Shown: piece after piece, positions 8,221 through 17,500 of the stretch
Layout of the letters: every line of letters starts with the position of its first letter
Numbering within the stretch: position 1 is the first letter of the stretch
Assembly: GCF_030232585.1 (NCBI RefSeq)
Contig: NZ_JASPJX010000011.1
Span: 1 to 64,000, forward strand
DNA: 64,000 bases
DNA from: Corynebacterium sp. MSK008
Lineage (GTDB): Bacteria > Actinomycetota > Actinomycetes > Mycobacteriales > Mycobacteriaceae
Reading direction: 5' to 3'
Position numbers and translations under genes: made by a program
The notes under the pieces: model-generated
Databases searched by the model: none
Seen by the model: the letters and a program-made list of their open reading frames with translations, nothing else
Told to the model about the DNA's origin: nothing

Positions 8221-9516
8221 CTAGACGTCGCCCAGGAAAATCTGGGTGTGGCGCAGGTCGAAGATGTCCACGTCTGCGATTTCCCCGTACACCATCGGGT
8301 ACAGCTTCTCCCGGTTGGGGAGGCGCGTCCGCTCGTACTCCTCGGGTGACTGGTGGTCCAGCACTACCACGAAGCGGCGCCCCGGCAGTACGTTCAGCCC
8401 GTCCTCAAGTTCCATCGCAAATTCGTCGTTGGCTTCTTCGGTCCAGCCGCGGGGAATGAGGTCCGTGATGTCGCGCGGCAGCCAGTGCCCAATCGTGCGG
8501 GCCAGCTCAATTGCCGCATTGACCCGCATCTCCTCGTTGAGCTCGGCCGCGCTGCGAGCCAGGTCGCGGGGCGTTTCAAACGTGCCGTCGAAGTTGCTCA
8601 TCACCGATAGCGAGTACGCGTACATGTCCAATAGGTTGCGGCGGTAGACCCCGTCCTCGTCGAAGCGCGGGGAGTACACCAGGTTGTCCAGCTGCTTCGC
8701 GTAGGCGAGTTCGGTGTAGTACTCCACCGGGGTGTAGCCGCGTGTGACGCTGCAAAACACCTCGGCCGCCTCGCCAAGCTCTTTTAGCAGCGGAAACGCC
8801 TCGTTTTCCGTGTGGACGATATAGGTCAGGCGCATGCCATCGACGTAAATGGAGGTAGCAAGACGGGACCTGATCGTCCCGTCCGGGTACATCGGCACCG
8901 GGTAGACGGTGCGGCCCACAGCGGTATAGGTATCCACCTCGTCCGCGTCCAGCATGTTCACGCTCACGGCCTCGTGGTCCGGGGTGAGCGTTGCGGCGAA
9001 GCTTTCTGGCGTCTGCAAATCGTCCACAACCACGACGCGCGCTGTTGGGCTGCGTCCTAACAACCGCGCTGGCAGCCACGTCTCTAAGCAATCGTGAAAC
9101 GCTTCGAGGTCATCCATGAGGAAGTTGCCGGCCGCCTGTTCACACTTCCTGGCCTGGTAGTAGGCGTTGGTAAAGCGCGGGTCCCATTCCTTGAGTACCT
9201 CGAGGTTGTCGGCGGCTTCCGCGAAGTAGCGGCGCGCCTGGGACGGGGTGGCGTCCACAGAATTGCGTGCGAGGTCCAGCAGCTGGTGGGTGTTGGCCAA
9301 CACGAGGTAGGCGTCCAGCGACTCGGTGCGCCACGGCTCCACCGGCGTGTATTCGGACGCGACTGCCGTCAGCGTCGCCGAAAGCTCACGGGCGAATTCG
9401 ATCTGCTGCGGCGACGGGGCGTCGTAAAAAAGCGACTGCACCATCACGGTCACCTCAACCCCGGCGCCGGGGACGTCGGTGGTGAGCGCGAAGTAACTCG
9501 GGCGGGAATCTGTCAT
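8221..9516 (-). CDS. Hypothetical protein, 431 residues
   Basis: I do not recognise this protein. It is acidic, soluble and without signal peptide or membrane segments. The first part contains predicted helices (about 40-150); a segment RVVVVDDLQTPESFAATL near 160 and a similar RRFVVVLDHQSPEEYERTRL near 390 look like two related motifs, suggesting an internal duplication. It is preceded by a good AGGAGG ribosome site, which supports the ATG. It lies upstream of the phosphoesterase on the same strand. Function unknown. Confidence 0.7.
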   Translation of the reverse strand: MTDSRPSYFALTTDVPGAGVEVTVMVQSLFYDAPSPQQIEFARELSATLTAVASEYTPVEPWRTESLDAYLVLANTHQLLDLARNSVDATPSQARRYFAEAADNLEVLKEWDPRFTNAYYQARKCEQAAGNFLMDDLEAFHDCLETWLPARLLGRSPTARVVVVDDLQTPESFAATLTPDHEAVSVNMLDADEVDTYTAVGRTVYPVPMYPDGTIRSRLATSIYVDGMRLTYIVHTENEAFPLLKELGEAAEVFCSVTRGYTPVEYYTELAYAKQLDNLVYSPRFDEDGVYRRNLLDMYAYSLSVMSNFDGTFETPRDLARSAAELNEEMRVNAAIELARTIGHWLPRDITDLIPRGWTEEANDEFAMELEDGLNVLPGRRFVVVLDHQSPEEYERTRLPNREKLYPMVYGEIADVDIFDLRHTQIFLGDV

Positions 9517-9595
9517 GCGGGACCTCCTGGGGAAACGACAGCTTCAACCCTACGAAGCCCGCCGACACGTAGCACCCAGTTACCGAACTGACGTG

Positions 9596-9958
9596 CTACG
9601 ACCCTAAGGAGTCCACCGACCAGGACAGCCACAGCATGGCCCCACCAAGTGCCGTGGTGAACAGCGCGTCGAAGCGCTTCGAGCGCACCGCCACCAGGCC
9701 GATGACCCTGGAGTCGCAGGTCAGACGCATCACGGTCAGCCAGAGCATGGCCGCGCCAAGGGTGAACGTGGCGCGGCGCCAGTGCTCCGTGGCCGCGTAG
9801 ACGCCGGAGAGCACAAACCCCACCACGAACAGCGCGCCCATCGCCCGCTGCACCACAACGGGCAGCGGCGAGGCGGCGGCGCCGCGGTCGTGGGGGTTGT
9901 CCAGCGTCAGCCCGTCCGGAAGCTCCGTCCCAGGCAGCTGGATCTTGCTACTTGCCAA
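9596..9958 (-). CDS. DUF3017 membrane protein
   Basis: A 120-residue protein with a charged N-terminus and three hydrophobic segments (about 38-57, 65-80 and 98-115). Its size, topology and position immediately downstream of folD match DUF3017 proteins of actinobacteria. The gap to folD is 13 bp, so it is in the folD transcription unit. No function is known for the family. Confidence 0.75.
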   Translation of the reverse strand: MASSKIQLPGTELPDGLTLDNPHDRGAAASPLPVVVQRAMGALFVVGFVLSGVYAATEHWRRATFTLGAAMLWLTVMRLTCDSRVIGLVAVRSKRFDALFTTALGGAMLWLSWSVDSLGS

Positions 9959-9971
9959 ACCGGCTCACGCC

Positions 9972-10844
9972 CTAACTGGCGTCCTGGCCAATGCCGGCCT
10001 GGCGTTCTGCGTTTTCCACGATGTTGCGCACCAAAAACGTGCGCGTCATCGGGCCCACGCCGCCCGGGTTCGGGGAGACCCAGCCGGCCTTGTCCCACAC
10101 GTCCGGGTGCAGGTCGCCGACGGTTTTGCCGTCGACGCGGGAGACGCCGACGTCGAGAAGCGCCGCACCTTCCTTGATCATGTCCGCGGTGATCATGTGC
10201 GGCTTGCCGGCGGCGGCGATGATCACGTCCGCGCGGCGGGTCTCCGCCACCAGGTCCTTGGTGCCGGTGTGGCACAGCACGGTGGTGGCGTTGACGTCGC
10301 GGGCGGTGAGCATCAGCGAGATCGGGCGGCCCACCGTCACGCCGCGGCCGATCACGCAGACGATCGCGCCGTTCAAATCAACACCGAAGCGCTCCAACAG
10401 TTTGATGGAGCCGTTCGGTGTGCACGGCAGCGGGGCGGGCTCGTTGAGCACGAGCTTGCCCAGGTTCACCGGGTGCAGGCCGTCGGCGTCCTTCGCCGGA
10501 TCGATCAGCTCCAGGATGCGGTTTTCGTCCAGGTGCTTCGGCAGCGGCAGCTGGACGATGTAGCCGGTGACGGCCGGGTCGTTGTTCAGCTCGCTGATAA
10601 GCTTCTCCAGCTCCTCCTGAGTGCAGTCACCCGGCAGCTCCTTCATAATTGACGCAATCCCCAGCTCTTCGCAGTCCTTGTGCTTCATGCGCACATAGTT
10701 CTGGCTGGCGGGGTCCTCCCCCACCAGCACCGTGGCCAGGCCCGGGGTCACGCCGCGCTCAGCTTTGAGACGAGCCACGCGCTCCTTCAAATCCGCGAAA
10801 ATCTCCTCGCGGTAGAGTTTTCCATCCAGTTTGATCGCAGTCAC
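9972..10844 (-). CDS. folD: Bifunctional methylenetetrahydrofolate dehydrogenase/cyclohydrolase
   Basis: A 290-residue FolD. It interconverts methylene-, methenyl- and formyl-tetrahydrofolate in the cytosol, linking one-carbon units to purine and methionine synthesis. Visible signatures are the [17 protein letters not shown] region with the catalytic lysine, [20 protein letters not shown] and the NADP site [11 protein letters not shown], and [10 protein letters not shown] near the C-terminus. Length is normal. The ATG lies 24 bp from the divergent TrmL-like gene, so the two promoters overlap. Confidence 0.95.
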   Translation of the reverse strand: MTAIKLDGKLYREEIFADLKERVARLKAERGVTPGLATVLVGEDPASQNYVRMKHKDCEELGIASIMKELPGDCTQEELEKLISELNNDPAVTGYIVQLPLPKHLDENRILELIDPAKDADGLHPVNLGKLVLNEPAPLPCTPNGSIKLLERFGVDLNGAIVCVIGRGVTVGRPISLMLTARDVNATTVLCHTGTKDLVAETRRADVIIAAAGKPHMITADMIKEGAALLDVGVSRVDGKTVGDLHPDVWDKAGWVSPNPGGVGPMTRTFLVRNIVENAERQAGIGQDAS

Positions 10845-10855
10845 GGCCCCAATCC

Positions 10856-10861
10856 TAGACT
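10856..10861 (+). promoter_or_regulatory. -10 box of the TrmL-like gene
   Basis: TAGACT fits TANANT and ends 7 nt before the GTG at 10869, implying a leaderless transcript; no ribosome site is present. Confidence 0.5.
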
Positions 10862-10868
10862 GTCAGGC

Positions 10869-11333
10869 GTGCTCCACCTGATCTACGACAACCCGGCCAT
10901 CGGCGGCAACGCCGGCGCCGCCATCCGCCTCGCCGCCAACACCGGGGCGCAGCTGCACTTCGTCGAGCCGCTCGGCTTCAACTTCGACGACAAGCACCTC
11001 AAACGCGCCGGCCTGGACTACCACGACCTGGCGGACGTGATCATCCACCCGGACATCGACGCCTGCTTCGATACCATCCCCGATTCGCGCATCTTCGCGT
11101 TCACCGCGCACACCGAGCACCACTACCACGAGGTGTCGTACCAGGACGGCGACGCGCTGCTGTTCGGCAACGAGGCCAACGGCATCCCCGACGAGCATTT
11201 GGCCCACCCGCGGATCACGCGCCACGTGCGCATCCCCATGCTGCCGGCGCGGCGCAGCATGAACCTGACCAACTCCGCGTCAGTCGCCATCTACGAGGCG
11301 TGGCGCCAGCTCGGCTTCGTCGGCGGGGTCTAG
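10869..11333 (+). CDS. trmL: tRNA (cytidine/uridine-34 2'-O)-methyltransferase, SpoU/TrmH superfamily
   Basis: A 154-residue SPOUT methyltransferase consisting only of the catalytic domain. It has the LFGNEANGIP motif and the C-terminal IPMLPARRSMNLTNSASVAIYEAWRQL, which together build the SAM-binding knot. The compact length fits TrmL, which methylates the wobble ribose of some tRNAs. The GTG at 10869 is chosen because homology starts with LHLIYDNPAIGGNAG and a -10 box sits 7 nt upstream. The last 50 bp of the gene are duplicated about 190 bp downstream, at 11473-11521. Confidence 0.85.
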   Translation: MLHLIYDNPAIGGNAGAAIRLAANTGAQLHFVEPLGFNFDDKHLKRAGLDYHDLADVIIHPDIDACFDTIPDSRIFAFTAHTEHHYHEVSYQDGDALLFGNEANGIPDEHLAHPRITRHVRIPMLPARRSMNLTNSASVAIYEAWRQLGFVGGV

Positions 11334-11453
11334 ATCTTCGAGTACCGATTCCAGACGATCAGCAACCAGTAGCTGGACATGCTCGTCTGTAACCTCAGAT
11401 GAGCCGACAGCGACCAAGAATCCTTCTTCGTTTCTCACGATTCTTGCGACCAT
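11280..11453 (-). CDS. Small ORF between duplicated trmL 3' ends
   Basis: A 57-residue ORF, MVARIVRNEEGFLVAVGSSE onward, with acidic C-terminal helices ending in ELAPRLVDGD. I do not recognise a family. Its C-terminus is antisense to the trmL 3' end and resembles the C-terminus of the next gene (KLAPRLVDGESL), because both are read across copies of the same duplicated sequence. The upstream ribosome site is weak. It has coding-like composition but may be a decayed fragment; a small regulatory or antitoxin-like protein is one possibility. Confidence 0.4.
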   Translation of the reverse strand: MVARIVRNEEGFLVAVGSSEVTDEHVQLLVADRLESVLEDLDPADEAELAPRLVDGD

Positions 11454-11521
11454 GTGCCCATTTTAGAGCGACTCGCCGTCTACGAGGCGTGGCGCCAGCT
11501 TGGCTTCCTCGGCGGTATCTG
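11284..11521 (+). repeat. Direct duplication of the trmL 3' end
   Basis: The sequence 11284-11333 (coding VAIYEAWRQLGFVGGV and stop) recurs at 11473-11521 (LAVYEAWRQLGFLGGI and stop), about 89% identical over roughly 48 bp. The copies flank about 140 bp of unrelated DNA. The second copy, read antisense, is the C-terminus of the convergent PH-domain gene. Confidence 0.85.
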
Positions 11522-12854
11522 ACAAGGGGTCCGTGACCTGCATCGGCGGGAGCTTGCGGGCCCGCAGCTTATCGACGATTTCACGCGCCTGCTCCTCCCC
11601 CACATCGCGCAAAGAAACACTGAACGGGCCGGGCACCATGTCGAGGTCGACGTTGGCCAGGCCGAGGGCGCGCTGCAGCGGGCCCTGCTCGAACGCCAGC
11701 TCCTGGATGTGCGGGGTTTCCACCATCTGGTACCAGCGGCCCAGCCGGCCGGCCGTCGCGGCGACTGCGCCGTCGCGGATGGTGACGGTCTGGCGTTTCC
11801 AGTCGATCGGCGAGACCCATCGGGCGCTGCGCGGCGAGCGGTAGTCGGCACGTGCGAGGTCCGTCAGGTCGTTGCCAGTCATTGGCCCGATGGCGTCCAC
11901 CATCGCTTTCGCCTGCTCCCACGTGCCCACCGGCAGCAGCTTCGAGGTGCCGGTCTGCTTGTTGCGCTCCGAGCCGTAACCCGCCACCACAACGGAGACG
12001 GTCCACCAGCCGAACAGCCGCCAGAAGATCGGTTGGCGCAGCTGCACCGCGTGGATGCGCGAGCGAGGCACCGCTTGGCGACGGCGGTTGGCCAGCCCAT
12101 AGGTCAGGTGGAACATCTCCCCCTCCTTGGTACAGGTGAACCGCCAGGACTGGTCGATGGTGCGCCAGATCCTTGGTAGAAACCCCACCAGCACCGGGAG
12201 AATTGCGGCGGCGGTCAGGTCCGTCCAAATCGGCACGAACGCCCACACGATGGTGAACAGCGTGGACATCTGGAACGCGGTGCCGATGAGCGACCTGCGG
12301 ATCGGGATTGGGGGAACGAGGTTCGGGCCGGAGGCGTCGATAGGCAACTGCTTCTGTGGTCCCCCGATGCGGCGCAGCAATTGGGCGCGCACCTCCTCCG
12401 CTTCATCGCGCGGCAGGTAGGTGATTTCAATGGCGGATTGCGCGCTGCCGGCGGCCTCGATGCGCACCGACGCGAGGCCGAAGATGCGCGGCGCGAAAGA
12501 TTCGATGACGTCGACGGCCTGGATGCGGTCGAAGCGCGCGGCGCGGACCTGGTTGGTCAGCACGCCGCGGCGCACCTCCACCTCCTCCTCACCGATTTTG
12601 AAGCCGCTGCGGCGCCACCAGATCTGGGAGACCGCGAAAAGCACCGCGAGCGCCGCGACGGCACCCGCCGCCGCCCACGCGATCTCGCGCCCGCCGACGT
12701 TTTCGCGCTGCGCCCAGTGGTAGATGGGCATGGTGAAGTTGAACAGCGCGATCGTGGCCAGGGCCAGCACGAACGCCCAGACGCGCAGCAGCGGGGTGAG
12801 ACGGTGGATGCGGCGGTAGCCCTCCATGCCGGGCGTGGTGTGTTCAGTACTCAC
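11463..12854 (-). CDS. PH-domain membrane protein (YdbT-like)
   Basis: A 463-residue protein with two N-terminal membrane segments (about 27-45 and 55-77), a first bPH2 domain (about 80-155), a second membrane pair (about 190-230), a second bPH2 region (about 235-320) and a third (about 345-440). This repeated layout is that of YdbT-type proteins, made together with a smaller YdbS partner; the pair is implicated in membrane/lipid stress in Bacillus. The start overlaps the YdbS-like stop by 4 bp. The C-terminus was altered by the trmL-end duplication. Two GCYTATCGACG motif copies occur here (11568, 12335). Confidence 0.8.
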   Translation of the reverse strand: MSTEHTTPGMEGYRRIHRLTPLLRVWAFVLALATIALFNFTMPIYHWAQRENVGGREIAWAAAGAVAALAVLFAVSQIWWRRSGFKIGEEEVEVRRGVLTNQVRAARFDRIQAVDVIESFAPRIFGLASVRIEAAGSAQSAIEITYLPRDEAEEVRAQLLRRIGGPQKQLPIDASGPNLVPPIPIRRSLIGTAFQMSTLFTIVWAFVPIWTDLTAAAILPVLVGFLPRIWRTIDQSWRFTCTKEGEMFHLTYGLANRRRQAVPRSRIHAVQLRQPIFWRLFGWWTVSVVVAGYGSERNKQTGTSKLLPVGTWEQAKAMVDAIGPMTGNDLTDLARADYRSPRSARWVSPIDWKRQTVTIRDGAVAATAGRLGRWYQMVETPHIQELAFEQGPLQRALGLANVDLDMVPGPFSVSLRDVGEEQAREIVDKLRARKLPPMQVTDPLSDTAEEAKLAPRLVDGESL

Positions 12855-13354
12855 AGGCCGCTCATCCGCTCGCGGGCTTTGACGGCGAGGCGGTCGCGCA
12901 GCGCGTCGGCGTCCTCCGCTAGCAGGCCCGGAAGATCCGAATCCGACGAGCTCGACGCCGTGTGCACCTTCAACTCCTTCAGGCCGAGGGAACGGGAAAT
13001 CGGCCCGGACTCCACGTCCACGAACTGGATGCGCCCGTACGGGATCACCGTGATGGTGTGAAACATCTTGCCCTTGCTCAACACCAGCTCATTGTCCGTT
13101 TCCAGCCAGCCCATGTTGCGCACCTGGAACGGGATAAGGAAGAACCGCCAGATGAAAAAGACGCCGAAAATACCCAACGGGATGAGAAAACCCCAGCCCC
13201 ACTCGCGGTAGCAGAGGTAGAGCCCGCCGCAGACGATGAGCGTCCAGATGGCGTTGCTGACCAACTTCGGCCACATCAGCTTCGGGGAGACCTTGTGCAT
13301 CGTCTCCACCGAGGTGGGCAAAGGCTGCAGCGGTGCGTCGGACATGGCGCTCAC
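12851..13354 (-). CDS. PH-domain membrane protein (YdbS-like)
   Basis: A 167-residue protein with two membrane segments (about 33-50 and 54-75) followed by one bPH2 domain (about 76-160, containing IPYGRIQFVDVESGPISRSLGL). It precedes and overlaps the YdbT-like gene by 4 bp, so the pair is one operon. It is shorter than its partner because it carries only one domain copy. The exact role is unknown. Confidence 0.8.
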   Translation of the reverse strand: MSAMSDAPLQPLPTSVETMHKVSPKLMWPKLVSNAIWTLIVCGGLYLCYREWGWGFLIPLGIFGVFFIWRFFLIPFQVRNMGWLETDNELVLSKGKMFHTITVIPYGRIQFVDVESGPISRSLGLKELKVHTASSSSDSDLPGLLAEDADALRDRLAVKARERMSGL

Positions 13355-13385
13355 GCTACCAGCCCGGGGTGGTGGGGCTGTTCCG

Positions 13386-13577
13386 GCGTAGATGCTTACT
13401 CCAGGATGCTTACCCGACGTAGATGCTTACTCCAGGATGCTTATCCATCGAGTGCGGCGCCCTGTACTGCTCTGGCCCTCTCGAGAAGTAAGCGTTTAGA
13501 AGTAAGCATCCTCGGGCGGTAAGCATCCTCGGGCGGTAAGCATCCTCGGGCGGTAAGCATCCTGGGGTAAGCATCCA
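13386..13577. repeat. Iteron-like array of GTAAGCATCC in both orientations
   Basis: GATGCTTAC (one copy ends T) occurs at 13391, 13405, 13422 and 13436, and its reverse complement GTAAGCATC at 13502, 13519, 13536, 13553 and 13567. The right half is a regular 17-bp tandem repeat; the left half is a 31-bp direct repeat each holding two copies. The two halves are inverted relative to each other around a centre near 13470. No gene is visible in the array. Confidence 0.85.
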
Positions 13578-13616
13578 CCGCCAACACCCAGCGCACCCGC
13601 CCCGTGCACGCGCCCG

Positions 13617-13641
13617 TCACCGGAAATCCCGGGACCCGTGT
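13617..13641 (-). repeat. Second copy of the dnaE2 3' end
   Basis: This 25-bp sequence matches the dnaE2 terminus at 14589-14613 at about 22 positions and still encodes GSRDFR and a stop in the same orientation. The two copies bracket the Abi gene and about 970 bp in total. Confidence 0.7.
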
Positions 13642-13830
13642 GGACTACGACAATTTCTCCTGCTGCTTCGGTGCCGTCGACGCACTGTTCGGTATCCGCC
13701 CAGCGCAGTTTTACGGCAACGACGACACGCTAGAGCATCGGGCCGCCTCGCGTGCCAAACAGTTGCGACCTCCTGTTTCGCACTGTACGATCTCACCCAC
13801 AGAGCCGGGTTTTCCGGCGAATAGGCAACG
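13642..13830 (+). other. Non-genic stretch with a possible HTH-regulator relic
   Basis: The plus strand reads VDALFGIRPAQFY and EHRAASRAKQL, resembling the C-terminal half of XRE-type repressors, but there is no helix-turn-helix, no start and no continuation. I see no intact gene between the dnaE2-end copy and the terminator. Confidence 0.2.
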
Positions 13831-13853
13831 GCCCCCACCTCAGTTGTGGGGGC
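13831..13853 (-). terminator. Hairpin after the Abi gene
   Basis: GCCCCCAC and GTGGGGGC form a perfect 8-bp stem with a 7-nt loop, 6 bp beyond the stop of the Abi gene. No clear U-tract follows on the minus strand, so termination efficiency is uncertain. Confidence 0.5.
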
Positions 13854-13858
13854 TGTCC

Positions 13859-14560
13859 TCATTTCAGTGGTGACTGGTTGAGCGCTTCTAAAATCCAGCG
13901 TTCACGCCGAAGCCACTCACCAAGTTTCGGATTAATCATTTTGCAGAGTTCCACGCTGTCTTGGTGCGCCTGTCTCACTGCATTCTCCTCCGAAATAATC
14001 GGCCTGTGATGCGAAGCTCGGTTTCGGATGGTCCGCAAATTATTTGCTCGAGAAGAAAAGTTCGTCTCGTCCGCGTGATTTAACCGTGGACGGATCGCTT
14101 CGACCCACAGCACGTGCCGAGGATTTCTGTCGCTTTGGTAGTGGGACGCCGGCAACAGCTGTGTCCACGATCCAAAACTTAATCCAGCCACATAATCATC
14201 ATGGGTAGGATTCGGCCCAGCAGTTTTCAAATCGGCGAATGACCTCAGCGGCCTTTTCTGCTGTGCCACCACTGTCGCGAGCAAATCAACTGGGTCGGTA
14301 ATCCACTCCCGAGTTCCGCCGTGCTGGATATTCCACTCCGCAAAACTTTCGTCGATGACTGTTCTCAGCTGCACCTCTGCAAACCCTGTGGTTCGGAGAA
14401 TCGCAGCAGCAACATAGGAGTTCCAGAGATAAATCTGAGCAGCAAACAGCGGCCCTTTGTGCCCGGCGAGATCCATGTACCTTTGTCGTCTCGCTTCAGG
14501 TAGCGAGCCCAGAATGATCTCCGCCGAGGTTTTTGTCACCGGATTGGTCGAAATTTTCAT
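13859..14560 (-). CDS. Abi family (Abi_2/HEPN) abortive-infection-like protein
   Basis: A 233-residue protein from the ATG at 14560, which follows a GAGGGGG ribosome site; a GTG 18 bp upstream lacks one. Abi_2 hallmarks are IYLWNSYVAAAIL, EVQLRTVIDESFAEW, VAGLSFGSWTQLLP and the C-terminal LRTIRNRASHHRPI. RNRASH matches the R-x4-H catalytic motif of HEPN ribonucleases, so it is probably an RNase acting in phage defence, without an evident antitoxin partner. Its base composition is lower in GC than the neighbours. It sits between dnaE2 and a second copy of the dnaE2 3' end, which indicates acquisition by insertion. Confidence 0.8.
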   Translation of the reverse strand: MKISTNPVTKTSAEIILGSLPEARRQRYMDLAGHKGPLFAAQIYLWNSYVAAAILRTTGFAEVQLRTVIDESFAEWNIQHGGTREWITDPVDLLATVVAQQKRPLRSFADLKTAGPNPTHDDYVAGLSFGSWTQLLPASHYQSDRNPRHVLWVEAIRPRLNHADETNFSSRANNLRTIRNRASHHRPIISEENAVRQAHQDSVELCKMINPKLGEWLRRERWILEALNQSPLK

Positions 14561-14588
14561 TTTCCCCCTCTGCTCCACTTGTACCCCA

Positions 14589-17500
14589 TCACCGGAAGTC
14601 CCGCGACCCGCGGGAGAGCAGCTCTCCCATCGCCAGTGGTTCGAGCCGGTCCGCCACCACGGACACCGCCCCGGAGGCGTTTTGCACGATCCCGCGCACG
14701 ACCAGCGCTTTGGCGGTGCGGGCCAACACCCGCTGCTTGTTCCACAGCCCGACGGAGATGACCACGTTGATCAGCCCGGTCTCGTCCTCCATGCCGAGAA
14801 AGGTCACCCCGCCTGCGGTGGCCGGGTGCTGGCGGTGCGTGATCACGCCGGCCACGCGCACGCGGGTGCCGTCCTCCACCCCATGCAACAACTCCGCCGC
14901 CGGCACCACACCCTGCGCCGATAACGCCGCACGCACCATCTCCACCGGCATAAGCCCAGGCGTGACACCGGTGGCCGCAACGTCGGCGGCCATCAGCTCA
15001 AACGGGTTCATGCCGGGAAGCGACGGCGCCACCACCGACGACAACCCGGGCAGCATGCCCTCGCGCTCCGTGGCCGCCACGCCCGCCTGCCACAGCGCCT
15101 GCCTGCGCGTGACCCCGAAGCAATCCAGCGCCCCCGCCCGGGCCAGCGCCTCGACGTGCTCCACGGACAGATCGGCCCGGCGCGCCAGGTCCGCGATCCC
15201 GTCGAAAGGCGCCGCCTGTTCAATCCGCAATGCCGCGTCCGCACCCAGCCCCCGCACCAGGTTCAGCCCCACCCGGATCGTCGAAGAGTCCACGCACAGC
15301 GCCTCGCACCCGGAGTTGTTCACGCACACCGGTAGCACCTCCACCCCGTGGCGGCGCGCGTCCTGGATCAGCGACTGCGGGGAGTAAAACCCCATCGGCT
15401 GCGCGCGCAGCAGCCCCACGCAAAACTGCGCCGGGTAGTGGCGCTTAAACCACGCGGAGAAGTACACCAGCGAGGCAAACGACTGCGAGTGCGATTCCGG
15501 GAACCCGTAGGCGGCGAAGGCCACGATCTTCTGCCACAGCCGCTCGGCGACGTCCGAGCCAATCTCGTTGGTGCGCCAGCACCCCTCGAAAAACCGCGAC
15601 TTCAACGCCGCCATGCGAGCCGGTGAACGCTTCGACCCCATGGCCCGCCGCAGCGCATCCGCCTCGCGGCCGGAAAAACCTGCCGCATCCACGCAGATCT
15701 GCATGAGCTGCTCCTGGAACAACGGGATGCCCAGCGTCTTGCCCAGGGCGCGCTCGAGCACCGGGTGGTCGTACTCCACCGGCTCCAGCCCGTCGCGCCT
15801 TCTTAAATACGGGTGCACCGACCCGCCCTGGATCGGGCCCGGCCGAATCAGGGCCACCTCCACCACCAGGTCGAAAAACCGGCGCGGCTTCAGCCGGGGC
15901 AGGGTGCCCATCTGCGCGCGCGATTCCACCTGGAACACGCCGACGGAATCGGCGCGGCAGAGCATGTCGTACACGTGGGCGTCGTCAAGCGGAAGCTCCC
16001 ACAAGTGCACCGTGCGGCCGGTGGTTTCCTCCACCAGGTCCACCATGTGGTGCAGCGCCTCCAGCATGCCCAGGCCGAGCAGGTCGAACTTGACCAGGCC
16101 GGCCGAGGCGCAGTCGTCCTTGTCCCACTGCACCACCGAGCGGTTCTCCATGCGCGCCCACTCCACGGGCACCACGTCCGCAATGGGGCGGTCGCAGATC
16201 ACCATGCCGCCGGAGTGGATGCCCAGGTGGCGCGGCTGCCCTTTGAATTGCGCTGCCAGCTTCTCGACGCCCTCCGGCACCTCCGCCATCCCCTTCGCCC
16301 AACTATCAGCCGCGCCCTGCGCGAACCCCAGGGCACGCGCGGCGTCACGCACCGCACCTTTGGTCCGGTACGTGATCACGTTGGCCACCTGGGCGGCGTT
16401 GTCGCGCCCGTAGGTGTCGTAGACGTACTGGATCACCTCCTCGCGCCGGCCCGACTCGATGTCCAAGTCGATGTCCGGCGGGCCGTCGCGGTCTGGGGAG
16501 AGGAACCGCTCGAACAGCAGCCCCGCCTCGATCGGCTCCACGTTGGTGATCCCGAGCGCGAAACACACCGCCGAGTTCGCCGCACTGCCACGCCCCTGGC
16601 ACATGATGTTCTGCCTCGCGCAGAAATCCACCAGGTTGTACACGATGAGGAAGTAGCCGGGAAAATTCAGCTCCTCGATCACCTCCAGCTCGTAGCGGAT
16701 TTGGGCCATTGCTTTTCGACGCACCTCCGGCCCCCGCGACGCATAGCGAAACTGCGCACTCGCCAGCGTGAGATTGCGCAGGTGGTCCATCTCGCTGCGG
16801 CCGTCCGGCGTGGGGTAGCGCGGCAGCTCCGGCGCGACCAGGTCGAGGGTGAACGCACAGCGTTTAGCCAGCTCGACGCTGTAAGCGAGCTTCTCCTCGC
16901 ACCCCGGGTACATGCGTTGGAGCTGGTCGCCGGAGCGCAGCCAGTTCGCCCCCATCGGGTGTAAGTCCCCGTGCGCCTGAGCCAGCGACTCGCGCCTGGC
17001 CAGCGCCCGCTTCGCCTGGGCCAGCCGGGCCTGGTCGCGCGTGGCTGCGGCCGGCATCGCGGTGACGATGGCGGGGATTTTTTCCGCGTGCGCGTCTCGC
17101 GCCCGGTCCAGCGCCGCGTGCCGGTCCGCGTCCTCGGGCGTCATGGACACCTCGTACTCCAGCACCACATTGCCCGCGCCGAACACGTCGACCAGGTGGT
17201 CGATTTCCCCCACCCACCGCCAACCGGCGAGCACGACGCAGGTGCCGCCCAGCTGGTCGCCGATGAGCTCCAGCGGCGGGTAGGCCACCTTACCCTTTTC
17301 GCGGGTGGCCATGTGCGCGTCCGCCATCAGGTGCGACAAGCGCTTGTAGCCCTCCGGCCCGCGGGCGATCACGGGCAGCACCCGGTCACCCAACGTCAGC
17401 TCCGCCCCGAAGACGGTGTCCAACCCGGCCGCGGCGGCCGCCTCCGCGAACTTCACCGCGCCGTAGAACCCGTCCCTATCCAGCAGCCCCACCGCGCTCA

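Noticed and set aside
13386-13577. CRISPR array
   Set aside because: Repeats are 9-10 bp with 17-bp period and inverted halves; there are no unique spacers of about 30 bp and no cas genes.
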